Shown piece by piece: positions 26,605 to 37,052 of a DNA stretch of 64,000 nt (position 1 is the first letter of the stretch; every line of letters starts with the position of its first letter). The notes beneath the pieces were generated by a model. It did not search any database and was not told where the DNA came from. It worked only from the letters and a program-made list of their open reading frames with translations. Source of the stretch: Epiperipatus broadwayi (lineage: Eukaryota; Onychophora; Udeonychophora; Euonychophora; Peripatidae); assembly GCA_028023455.1 (NCBI GenBank), contig JAQFVV010006271.1, positions 1,734,987 through 1,798,986 on the forward strand, in the 5' to 3' direction. The translations under genes and the position numbers were made by a program.

Positions 26605-27081
26605 GTTTGACACATGCTTATTTTAATATAAATTGATTTAAAGAACAAGTGAATTCACTTGTCCTTCAAGCTTATCTATATTCAAGCCACCCTTTCCTTA
26701 TGAGCATTATTCAGGGATTTAGTCTATTATATGCCTGATTTATTAAACAATGTTCAAACTGTAGAAAAAACTCAAATATTACAGGAGAGGGAATTTATCT
26801 TATTTTTAATCATCTGCAATTAACGTATAATAATTTACAATCTTATTTTATGGTGATTAAAAATGAGATAAATTCTCTATAATATTTGAATTAAGTTTGT
26901 ACAATTTGAACATCGTTTAATAAGCCAGGCATATAAAAGACTCAAGTCCTGAATAATGCACATTAAGCAACGGTTGGTTTATATATAAATATACTTGAAG
27001 GACAAGTGAATTCACTTGTTCTTTAAAATCTTTACTTAAGAGTGAATGAGTCTCAATTTATATTAAAACAGATCATGTGTG
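26605..27081. mobile_element. Palindromic MITE with TTAA-flanked terminal repeats
   Basis: The ends AGAACAAGTGAATTCACTTG (from 26642) and CAAGTGAATTCACTTGTTCT (ending about 27023) are perfect inverted repeats extending over about 35 bp through TCCTTCAAG / CTTGAAGGA. Each repeat itself holds the palindrome AAGTGAATTCACTT. Imperfect complementarity continues inward, for example GAGGGAATTTATCTTATTTTTAATC against GATTAAAAATGAGATAAATTCTC, so the whole unit folds as one hairpin. TTAA abuts both ends, as piggyBac-class elements leave, but TTAA is common in this DNA. Outside this, ACACATG...TTTTAATATAAATTGA (26610) pairs again with 27047-27081, suggesting a longer or nested element. No transposase. 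Confidence 0.75.
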
Positions 27082-27756
27082 AAGATTACTTTGCTATCTT
27101 AGGATATTGCAATAGACATTGTGCTGAATAAAAATATATATTGAAAATTATTCACAAACACGAATTACCTTAGTGATCATGTTGAACATTTTATGGTGCT
27201 AGGTTAAAAGAAAGTTATACAAATTTATATTAAACCACAATTTTACCTTAAAAGATATGTCCAGCATTTCAACTATTACAAGATTCAAACCATTGGTTGA
27301 AGTTTAAATAAATTTTATATTGATCTGAAAATATTACCTAAAGTTTTCTATTGTTGAAGCAAAAGTTCCAGGATTTATTTGCTTATACAAATTTATAAAT
27401 ACTACTTAATTTGTCAGAAGAAAATAGCAATTTTTTAAATATTTATTAAGAACTCCATTGCGGATGTTTGTCATCAGTAAAGTCATAGAATTGTATGAAG
27501 TTTGTCATATCTTTAGAAAAAGAAAATATTTGTATATATGGTTATAAAAATGTTTGTTTGTTTTAGTCCTTTGATATTTTGTAAATAATTTGCCTTTTGC
27601 AAATGTCTATCAATACTAACCATAAATATATGCCGTCCCCAAATCTTTAATATATATATCTAAAATTAACCATATATTTTGTTTTAATTAGCATCAACAT
27701 CTGATAATAAACAGATATTGGTATCAATCGATATTATAATCATAATTATTCAAGCT
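27082..27756. other. Intergenic sequence, no gene seen
   Basis: AT-rich spacer between the palindromic MITE and the 200-bp tandem repeat. No gene-like feature. Confidence 0.5.
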
Positions 27757-28157
27757 ATCATTATTGTCTATTAATACTGAGACTCAGAACAAATTGTACT
27801 AATGTAAGTCAATTAAGTGAAATCTTTGGTCTAGTATCTTTGATATATCAAACTCACTTTTCTCTTGGGTAACGCTTACATGATGTTATAGTTATACATT
27901 CATTTTTTCAGTTAATAGATACAACAGGAGTCAATTGTCTTTTGACATCAACCTGCCATCATTATCGTCTACTAATACAGAGCACTCAGAACAAATTTCA
28001 CTAATGAAAGTCAATTAAATGAAACGTTTGGTACAGTATCTTTAATATGTAAACCCACTTTCCTCTTAGACAATGATTGCATGATATTATAGTTATATAT
28101 TCACTTTTTCATTTATTAAATACAACAGTAGTCAGTTGCCTCTTGACATCAACTCAT
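27757..28157. repeat. Two tandem copies of a 200-bp unit
   Basis: Unit 1 (27757-27956) and unit 2 (27957-28157) align along their length. Shared strings include ATCATTAT.GTCTA.TAATAC, CTCAGAACAAATT, AAGTCAATTAA.TGAAA, CATGAT.TTATAGTTATA and TTTTGACATCAAC-type endings. They differ at perhaps one base in six. The repeat lies about 170 bp beyond the 3' end of receptor gene A. Confidence 0.85.
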
Positions 28158-28330
28158 GCTTATTTACAAGATTCTGGACCGAATAAAGAGAAATTAAAAC
28201 TTTTGTAAATAGTATCTATTACTTATTAACATTATTCTTGGTTCTTTAATGTGCCAGGTTCTATTCACAACTATTAAATCATGAAAACTTAATCTAAATT
28301 ATTCTAAAAGTATTATTTTGGCTATAAATA

Positions 28331-29332
28331 TTATTGTTTTAATTTTTTTAAATTAAACAGTAACAAGAAATTGTGTCTAAATTCTTTATTTGTCAGGAAA
28401 TAAACATAAAATGGTAAGACGAAACTGAGATATTCTAAGAAACTAGAAAAAAATAACAACTGTAGGCATAACTGACATTTTGAAATAATTAGGGATGAAA
28501 ACAGATTTAAATTAAAAACTGCGAAGATTGTGGCAGCAGATATTCCTTCACATACTAACTGTATAGTCAGCATTCCATTCAACAAAACAAATACAGATTT
28601 CATTTCTTGAAAACTGCAGCTATACTCCCGCTGTTGAAGAGAAAAACGATTTTGCTTTAGTTGTTTGTATTTAATAATTAACTTTATGTTCAATATAAAT
28701 GAAGCCAAAAGAGGAAAATTACAAAAAATATGTATGTAAATACATGCAATTAACATATGTTTATTAGAGAAAAGCATTTCTATGTTTAGAACAAGGTCTT
28801 GTACTTTTTGATTATTAGAACAAAAAATATTTTTAAAACGTAGGGCGTCTATAAAATGAAGATTAAATAATAAAGAAAGTACAATCATAGAAAACACAAA
28901 GATAATCATTCGCTTGACGGTGATCCAATACTTATGAGAATGTGGCCAAAATACAGATAAAAATCTATACATAGTTATTACAAATATTAAAGAGAAGTTA
29001 CATCCCATTAATGACGGGAAAATTACGGGAAATATTTTCGAAATATAAAATTTTAGAACGAAATTTACATCAGAGGTGTAGAAGAATGCCATTAAGGGTA
29101 AAGGTATATTAGCTAATAAAAGATCCAAAACAGATGAAATGATGAAGTCAGTTTTCATTTGCAAGTCAAATTGCATTCTACTAAATACCAAAGGACATAA
29201 GACATTTCCCAGAATTCCTGCTCCCCAGAAATAAAACCAAGCGTTCTTTACGTAAGAACTAAAATGTGGATTATGTGTTAAAGATATAGAATAATTAGAA
29301 TTATTAATAAAACAATTATTATTTAATTCCAT
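28331..29332 (-). CDS. Divergent class A-like 7TM G-protein-coupled receptor A, single exon
   Basis: A 333-residue intronless ORF predicting a seven-helix plasma-membrane receptor. Visible: a short N-terminus with two N-glycosylation sequons (N10-N-S, N13-Y-S); TM1 with GxxGN (GILGN, N43); TM2 with an aspartate near D70; TM3 ending in YRFLSV (R123) where most class A receptors have DRY; a basic intracellular segment ITVKRM; TM5 around 198-222; a glutamine-rich third loop (QLKQNRFSLQQREY); TM6; and TM7 with LPFYVYFLTNKEFR (302-319), a degenerate NPxxY followed by helix 8. Length is typical. The position expected to hold the TM3-top disulphide cysteine is Ser98; the only nearby Cys is C111, deep in the helix. 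The start Met is favoured because the paralogue at 42536-43540 begins at the equivalent place with ME(L/V)N. Ligand unknown; a chemosensory or peptide role is only a guess. Identity to receptor B is roughly 50% by eye. Confidence 0.85.
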   Translation of the reverse strand: MELNNNCFINNSNYSISLTHNPHFSSYVKNAWFYFWGAGILGNVLCPLVFSRMQFDLQMKTDFIISSVLDLLLANIPLPLMAFFYTSDVNFVLKFYISKIFPVIFPSLMGCNFSLIFVITMYRFLSVFWPHSHKYWITVKRMIIFVFSMIVLSLLFNLHFIDALRFKNIFCSNNQKVQDLVLNIEMLFSNKHMLIACIYIHIFCNFPLLASFILNIKLIIKYKQLKQNRFSLQQREYSCSFQEMKSVFVLLNGMLTIQLVCEGISAATIFAVFNLNLFSSLIISKCQLCLQLLFFSSFLEYLSFVLPFYVYFLTNKEFRHNFLLLFNLKKLKQ

Positions 29333-29340
29333 TAATAAAC

Positions 29341-29592
29341 AATTAAATATCTAATTTTGAACTAAATATTAACGGAATATAGTGCCTAAGTAACAATTAA
29401 ATTTATCATAAAGGAATATTAATTATATAAAACTAAACCAGCTTTAAAAATTGCTTTATAGCAGTTATAACATATGCAATGTTTATATTGCATTTGATAT
29501 TCTTGCGTTCTAAATTTTTGAAGAATTATTTATTTATCTATCACAAAGGTAAAACAAAGTATAAAAAAAATAACATTTTCTTTGTTATTTTT
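29341..29592. other. Upstream flank of receptor A
   Basis: Contains TCTAATTTTG about 18 bases upstream of the receptor A start (29350-29359). The same word stands 19 bases upstream of the receptor B start (43559-43568), so the duplication carried some 5' flank. No TATA box or other element can be assigned with confidence in such AT-rich DNA. Confidence 0.4.
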
Positions 29593-29593
29593 G

Positions 29594-29713
29594 TTTCGTT
29601 ACAAATTCAATAAATGTTTAACTATATTTCTACATTTTTACAAACACATAACATTTCGTCACAAATTCAATAAATCTTTAACTATATTTCTACATTTTTA
29701 CAAACACACACAC
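29594..29713. repeat. Two tandem copies of a 60-bp unit
   Basis: Two nearly identical 60-bp units, each holding ACAAATTCAATAAAT.TTTA, CTATATTTCTACATTTTTA and CAAACACA. The second is followed by a CA/TA microsatellite (about 29701-29730). Confidence 0.92.
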
Positions 29714-29891
29714 ACATATATATATATATGCATTTTATATACTTATGTTATAAAAGTAAATACTATGTATTTTGAATATTCTTCTCCATTAAAATACTAC
29801 TTTTATGTTTGGTCATTTACCAATAAGTACATTCACTTACTAATATAAAAGCGAAAATTTGTTTTTCTATAAAATATAAATGCTAATATAT

Positions 29892-32800
29892 TGTAACGGG
29901 ATGGGGTGGGTGGAAAGTTGAAATGAATCTGGGGGATGGAAAATCATCATCACTTCCAATTCATCAATATTATAAATAATTTACAAAGTTATCTATAAGT
30001 AATACATAATTATAGGAGCATGAGATCAAGAGATCTCTTAGATCATTGCGATCTCTGAGAACATTGATAGACCAAAAGCTAACTAATAAGAGCAGCTAAA
30101 AGCATAATTATAATTTCAACCAGCATTATAATAAGTCAAAGTAAAAATAAGTAAATATTAAGAGAACCAACCATCCATCATCATTGATGGGAATAAACAA
30201 ATCAGTACAATAAATCAATACAGTAAATCAACAGTCAACCTTGTGACTGGTTCGGAAAAGGGTCTCCTGTAGACCAGGCTAACTACTGAGCCTTTTGCCT
30301 GCTTGGACAATTATATAAACATGACTTGGATGCACCAGCTTAGTGCCCATCCATTAAAATACACAACTATCATAAATCAAAACAATAATTCTGGAACATT
30401 AAAACATGCTGATCATCATCAATGCTCAGGCCACTTGTACTGGCCAACTATAAACTTAAATTTTAAATAAAGACTAAAGTAAAATAAAAAATAATACTGC
30501 ATGGGCTTTAAAGAGTATCCTCATTTATGCCAACCAGGATAATGATTGATCATCACTGGATGCCCAAAGCACTAAACATATCCCCATTTATCCGTGTCCA
30601 AAATCTAGCTTAGAGAACATGGGCTCCATTACTGTATGTGAACAAGAGATGATGGAATACAATTTTTAACAATTAAATACATTTATTAATAACAATAAAA
30701 AAAAAGATATTTAAGGTCTGATTTTGAATAATATACAATAATAAAAGTCATTATACTATAATTTACAATATTGCTACAAAATTCAAGTTATTACATTAAT
30801 TGACAATATTTACCATTCAAAATTCAAATTGTTACATTAATTTACAAAACGTATAATAAAATAATATTCAAATTATTACTATGGTTTACATATATATATA
30901 TATGCGTCCAGACGCGTGAAAAATAAAACTAAATTGACATTTAATAAAAAAAAATATATTGAAATTTTACATATATGAGTGTGCGTGTTTATACATACGC
31001 ACACTGACTTTTATCTATTTCAACTTTTTACAATAGTATTATAATTTTCTAATACATAAATTTCCTACCTATAAGTGTGTATAAACAAAATATAGATACA
31101 ATTTAAAATTAGTTTCAATTTATAAGTTCTCAAACGTATAGTCAATTTTTTTGACAGGTATTTGTTGATTAATTATCAACATTTTTGGACCAATTTAAAA
31201 GATTTGCTTTTTCGATTTTAATTCAAACAAAATTATGCTTGCATTTAAGTTATATATTCTTTTTTTTAATGAATATGAAAATTATTTCTTAGCAAAATAT
31301 ATATAGCAAATCGTCTCTCTTTTCAACATTTGACTGGAGCAAATTTTACTTTAAGTTAATTTTAAAAAATACAACTCACTGTATATACACGCGATGTATT
31401 TGTCTGTGGTTTCCTGCTTGCATAGATGAACAGTAGCATCAGTACACCAATTTCTTCAAGCTTTCTCTTGGTAAGCTTGGTTTCTAGCCCATCAGAAAAA
31501 ATATAATTCCGGGCTTATTGTCATCATCAGGTAAAAGTACATAATCCATGTAAAATCTTGGTCTGTAGTTGATCTCTTTCTGTCTAGGATTGTTCCAGGC
31601 AAGCAGCTGTCTTGGTTTAATAGATTTCAGACAAGCAACCATCCTCTGCACATTTAAGGCTATGAATTTCAGCACAAAGAAGTGGGTCATTTTCTCCATG
31701 TGAATTCAAACTCCTGCGAAGGAAAATATTAGCAGCTTCCTGCAATCTAATGTTCTGCCAACTATATGGTCAGCTAAAACCAACTGCTGCACACTTCAAC
31801 AAGTTGCAACAAAATATTGTAACCAACTTTTCAGCTGACCTGTTCTCTTCAAAAATCATTATCCAGACTGAAGCTAATATCTTTTTAATCAGTCTTTTAT
31901 AGAATCATCTAAGGTGATAACAACACCTTGATTGAAAACAGAGTTTTTATTTTTATCTCTCTAATCCCTTTAAAAACATATACATGTTTTAATTAATTAA
32001 AAAAATTTCAAAAACAAGTATTGTGTTTTTACATTTCACAATCAGAATAATAATAGTAATAATACAATATTTATATTTATTCAGACCTTTTTAAAATTTT
32101 AATTTATAATAACAATTATTTTAAATCAGAGTTATTATTTATTTATTTTTTTTATTTCAGGGAATGTAGAAAAATATCTACTATAATTTTTGTCTGTGTT
32201 TATTTCTAGTTTTCCTTTCAACTTTATATATATATATTTATGCACACACACTATATTAGTGTGTGCTATGTAATCCAACTGGTTACATTGCCCCGGTCTG
32301 AGGGAAAAGGAAAATAGAAATGAAACACCTTTTTAACAATATTTACATAATTTACATATATAATGAAAACAAAGTTCATATCTAAAACTATGTACTCATC
32401 AATTTTTTTAGAGATCTGACAGACATCTGATAGTTAACAGAATGAATCGTGATCTGCAATTTTGAGATAGATAAAGAATTCAGCCATTGGACTGTAAGTA
32501 CACAATGCACCATGAACACCAAGAGTGCTACCTCAAATGAGACACTATAAGCTACTACAACCCTTATAAAGATATTGCAAAATCTTTGCAAAACCCTCTT
32601 CCATGGAGGGACTGGAAAATACAAAACTATGCCCTGCTTCTTTTGAGTCTTATGGGCTGGAAAATACAAGCTATGCCTTGCTCCTTTTCTTTGGAGACTT
32701 AGAGGCTGGAATCATGGCAGGACTATGTTAACTGCTCTATGACAAACAATATGAAATACAAAAAATAGGTTGGAGCAAATAGTGGAGATAGAACACCCTC

Positions 32801-33235
32801 AGAGTTGCATGAAAACATTGCATCCTCAAGCCAATGACAAAAATCTCCATCCATCATCAAAACTAAAAATACAGCTAAACAAACTTCAACAATCAAACAC
32901 CAAATCCATTCTCCAAATTCATTGATTTTCTATTTAACTCTAAACATGAACCTCCTCAAACATACATGAAAATTACTATTTTATAATTTATAATCATCAT
33001 CAATACTCTTGCAACATATTTCACAGTAATTTTTAAAATTAATTCTGCATAAAATGCATATTTTTTTCTTTCTCAGTTGTGGTTTGAGATCAAGTTGATA
33101 ATTTTGAAGTGATGATCACCAGTATGTGATCATCATCAGCTGTACATTGGGCAGCCATCTATAATGATTGCCACAGTACATGATCATCATCGGCCCTCAG
33201 TTAGGTAACCATTTGTAATGGGATGGGGTAGGTGG
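29892..33235. mobile_element. Possible LTR-type element bounded by TGTAAYGGGATGGGGT direct repeats
   Basis: TGTAACGGGATGGGGTGGGT at 29892 recurs as TGTAATGGGATGGGGTAGGT at 33214, in the same orientation, and the second copy runs directly into the assembly gap. Two such TG-starting direct repeats 3.3 kb apart suggest the 5' edges of two LTRs. Between them, less AT-rich segments (about 30230-30620, 31440-31900, 32400-32960) contrast with the surroundings, but no gag, protease, RT or integrase motif can be read. The small minus-strand ORFs at 31484-31699 and 32388-32669 match no family I know. A non-autonomous LTR element or two copies of an unrelated repeat are both possible. Confidence 0.35.
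32606..32704. repeat. Short tandem duplication
   Basis: Two units of about 46-50 bp share GG.CTGGAAAATACAA, GCTATGCC.TGCT and CTTTTGAGTCTTA-type sequence. They are imperfect copies. Confidence 0.7.
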
Positions 33236-33735
33236 NNNNNNNNNNNNNNNNNNNNNNNNNNNNNNNNNNNNNNNNNNNNNNNNNNNNNNNNNNNNNNNNN
33301 NNNNNNNNNNNNNNNNNNNNNNNNNNNNNNNNNNNNNNNNNNNNNNNNNNNNNNNNNNNNNNNNNNNNNNNNNNNNNNNNNNNNNNNNNNNNNNNNNNNN
33401 NNNNNNNNNNNNNNNNNNNNNNNNNNNNNNNNNNNNNNNNNNNNNNNNNNNNNNNNNNNNNNNNNNNNNNNNNNNNNNNNNNNNNNNNNNNNNNNNNNNN
33501 NNNNNNNNNNNNNNNNNNNNNNNNNNNNNNNNNNNNNNNNNNNNNNNNNNNNNNNNNNNNNNNNNNNNNNNNNNNNNNNNNNNNNNNNNNNNNNNNNNNN
33601 NNNNNNNNNNNNNNNNNNNNNNNNNNNNNNNNNNNNNNNNNNNNNNNNNNNNNNNNNNNNNNNNNNNNNNNNNNNNNNNNNNNNNNNNNNNNNNNNNNNN
33701 NNNNNNNNNNNNNNNNNNNNNNNNNNNNNNNNNNN
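33236..33735. other. Assembly gap (500 N)
   Basis: Exactly 500 N bases, the usual placeholder for a scaffolding gap of unknown true length. The repeat starting at 33214 enters it, so repeat collapse is the likely cause. ORFs drawn through the N run are meaningless. Confidence 0.98.
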
Positions 33736-33999
33736 TTTAAGTTAGTTTTTAATACATATATACTGTAATAATATTTTCGAATTTGTTTTCCAGATTTATT
33801 AACTACAAATTTAATGGTAGAATAGTGATTTGAATTATTTAGTACTGTAAACAAATTTTCATTGACAACAATTCTTAATTTAAATATTACTTCAAATTTC
33901 TATAATCATTTTAATTAAAAATAGAAAAAAATATGCCATATTTTATTATTGATAATTTTACAAATTAAACTATAAATTTGAAAATTTACTGCTCAATTG

Positions 34000-34092
34000 T
34001 TTTTTTTTTCCATATGTCAAATGCTTTGACCAGGAACGAACCCGGGCCAGCTGCTTGGAAGGCAGCTATGCTAATCACTAGACCATCAACGC
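34000..34092 (-). pseudogene. tRNA-Gly(TCC)-like retropseudogene with A-tail
   Basis: On the minus strand, 34092-34023 folds as a glycine tRNA. The 5' strand GCGTTGA is followed by the D arm GTCTAGTGATTAGCAT and the anticodon arm CTGCCTTCCAAGCAG with TCC. The T arm is CCGGGTTCGTTCCTGG. It is close to eukaryotic tRNA-Gly-TCC, but the T loop is one base short and the acceptor stem has a G-A mismatch at the third pair (GCGTTGA against TCAAAGC). Downstream there is no T-run terminator. Instead ATTTGACATATGG and a nine-A tract follow (34002-34010 on the plus strand), as after retroposition. A tRNA-derived short SINE is the alternative. Function as a tRNA is doubtful. Confidence 0.75.
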
Positions 34093-35585
34093 TTGACCAA
34101 TTTCTTTTTCTTTCAAACAAATGAATAAAGACATCAAGAATAAATGAAATCAATCCACAGAATTATTGTCAATTAGCCAGATTATTAAACTATCTTAAAA
34201 TGTCTCCATTATCTGAGCCAACTGCTAGAGCTAATTAAATAAAAATGTATTTTGAAAATCATTAATTTTTTTAGGGTTTTACTTATTTATTGAATATATA
34301 TATATATATATATTGTACCGATCCTGCCATTTGGATAAAGAGATAATCAAAGTTAAGCACAAATTATAATAATCCTATGGATATAAAAAGTTAATGCTTA
34401 ATAATAAAACTAACCTTTGAAATTTCACATTTAAATTCAAATAATAGAAATGAAACAAGACAGGAAGAAAAATGTAATTTAATTTGATTGTAAATTATAC
34501 TAATGGTCAAACCTACCTATATTCATAAAAATATTATAGGCTGTTTCACCTTTCTAGACCATTAAATTACTTCTAATTACCTGAAAAAAATTAGACCATC
34601 TATGGATTAAGAATTTATATTATGTTTAAATCCAGAGAGCTATCCAATAATGGGAAGTCCACAGGGGAATATTGAATACTATCAGCATTATTAAACTATA
34701 CCATGACTAATTTCGTAGAATTATGAACCCTTATCTCATAAGCTATTATAAAATTGATTTATTATATTTAAATAGTAAGAATTTATGAGAAGAGAGATAG
34801 GAGGCTAGAATAATAAATAACACACAAAAACATTCATCAAGTAAATTGTCTTATGTTATTTAATAGATGTAATGTTATATATTAAAACGTATACAAATTG
34901 TTAAGATATTTTTACATTAAGTTATAAAATGCAAATAAATAATAAATGCATAAATGTTACCATCCTTCAGGTGACCACACTTAAAATAAAACTTTTATCA
35001 AGGTCTTTGGTCTAAAATCCTGTTTTGTTAAAGTTAACAATTTTTTGGATTTATTTTGTTTCTGTATTATGGAACATATTCTGATATTTAAGATGGTATA
35101 AATCCATCCTTAAATATTCAGAAACTAAATTTTTAACTTGTTTACTTGCTCCAAATTTTAAATTATTTAGATCATATTTCTTCACCTTCCTAAAGACACA
35201 AATATCCCATGAGAGAAGATTTTCATTTAGTATTATGTGCAAGCATAACTCAGAAATGGTAATTCAAGTTTGATCACATATCAGGCTTTGAAAGATAATC
35301 AATCCAAATTACATCACATCCAGGGTCAACAGTAAACACACAGTGGATTCAGCTGCCACACATCATCATAAACATTTTATAAATTTATTTTTGTTCATAA
35401 TGTGGCTGCTAAATAAAAATAAAACTTAAAGTTTTTACAAGCAATTAATGATGATGACTGTTAAACAAAAGACAATATCAAGACACTGTGAAAAGCACTA
35501 CAAGCTTTTAATAAAAAATTTAATTACTCCGATCTCTCTTCTTTTTTAAAGTTAATTTTATTACTTGCAATAGATAGATAGATAA

Positions 35586-35626
<41 letters not shown>

Positions 35627-36175
35627 CAGACAGATAGATAGATAGATATGTTATAATACAAATTATTTTTTATAAACTTGATATTTTAATAAAATAAAAC
35701 TTCAAGGCTTTTTTTAAAAGAAGAAAAAATAAGATTCTATTTTCAAACTTTGAATAATTGACTTTTGAACTTTTAATATTAAATTTAGAGCCAACACAAG
35801 CAAATTTCAAATCAGTGAACTAAAAGATTTCTTTTTCTTTTTTTAAAACTTAATTGTCTACTTTTTTTTCATTTATTTAAACTGTTATCCGAAAAGCAAT
35901 CAGCATTTGGCCACTCTTGTGGTCAATTATGTATCTTGCTTTGTATCTGATACCTTATACCTAAATTATATATCATAATTTTGAGATTACCTATAACCAA
36001 AGTGTATCAAAATGTTTGAAATTTTACTATAATTTAGAAGATTGTAAAACATCTGTTGTCTTTGAAAATATTCAGTTCAATAAATTATACATATGACAGC
36101 CTTAAAAAATATTAAAAACTTCACAAAAACTCATATGTTTGACTGTCAATGAGACAAAGTGACTTTCTAAATTGT
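34093..36175. other. Intergenic sequence, no gene seen
   Basis: AT-rich, with a TA tract at about 34299-34312 and the GATA array at 35571-35647. No gene-like feature. Confidence 0.5.
35571..35647. repeat. (GATA)n microsatellite
   Basis: A GATA/TAGA tetranucleotide array of about 77 bp with two GACA units near 35624-35632. Confidence 0.97.
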
Positions 36176-36360
36176 ATTTTTAATTTGGACTATAGTATTT
36201 AGTATTGAATATCTTTAGAAAAATTTAACTGTATTTAAATATTCCAAATACATTCAACTGATAGAATAGCACACAGGTTAGTATATGCAAAAGTTTTGAG
36301 AAATATTATTTTTCTCTCTTCTTCAGGTGTTTCTGGCCTAACCAATGATAGTATTAACAT

Positions 36361-36437
36361 GGGAATTGAACCTAGACACTTATATTCTTAAATATTGCAT
36401 TTTAAGGTAAAACTCTAACCCACTGAGCCATCCTGCC
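36361..36437 (-). other. tRNA-like module in inverted PLE end
   Basis: The minus strand reads GCAGGATGGCTCAGTGGGTT with A-box resemblance, and GGTTCAATTCCC as a B-box-like end. It is equivalent to the modules at 39079-39160, 59701-59788 and 62083-62170. The B box has lost its CG through CpG decay. Confidence 0.7.
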
Positions 36438-37052
36438 AAAGGCAACAGTCAGTAGAAATTACATATACTTATCTATGAGGTTCCTCCTGATTTCTCCACT
36501 TTTTCCAAAGAGAAAAGTTGATTAGTGGGTTCTATACATTATGTATAATCACACTAGATTGGCTTATGTGGTTATTTACTATTATCATGTGAGCAGCTTC
36601 TTTGAATTTTCTTTTGTGTATCTTTTTTGAATATATGTTCAAATACAACTAAAATACCATCATCACAAACCTCAGGAAAACACTAAATATTCAGTATCGA
36701 CTTGATACTATATCAAACTTTAGACATTATGAAAAATTATGTCAAAATATGTACAAATTAGAAAACCATTTAACTTTTTATGTAAATGTAAATCTGAAGA
36801 GATAGTTGATAAAGGTTTGAGACTAAAACTTCCAATTTACTCCCAGACAGCTGAGAAAATTACTCAAAGCGAGTGAATCTCTGTTAATAGAAAAAAATAA
36901 ATACTCCAAGATTTTCCAAGTATATAATCTTGCATTATATTAATAATGTAGAAAGTTGTCTAAAAATAACCTTACTGATGAAAACTTCACAAGAGCTTCT
37001 CAAGCAATAAAAAATTATATTCTGCACTACACGGAAAAATAAAAGAATGCCA

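Noticed and set aside
27757-28157. CRISPR-like or satellite array
   Set aside because: Only two units, directly abutting, without spacers, in a eukaryotic genome; described as a simple tandem duplication.
31484-32669. Host gene exons on the minus strand (31484-31699, 32388-32669)
   Set aside because: No recognisable domain or splice structure. They lie inside a suspected repeat, and 32606-32704 is a tandem duplication.
33201-33854. ORFs of 175-217 codons on both strands
   Set aside because: They run through the 500-N gap and contain no real sequence.
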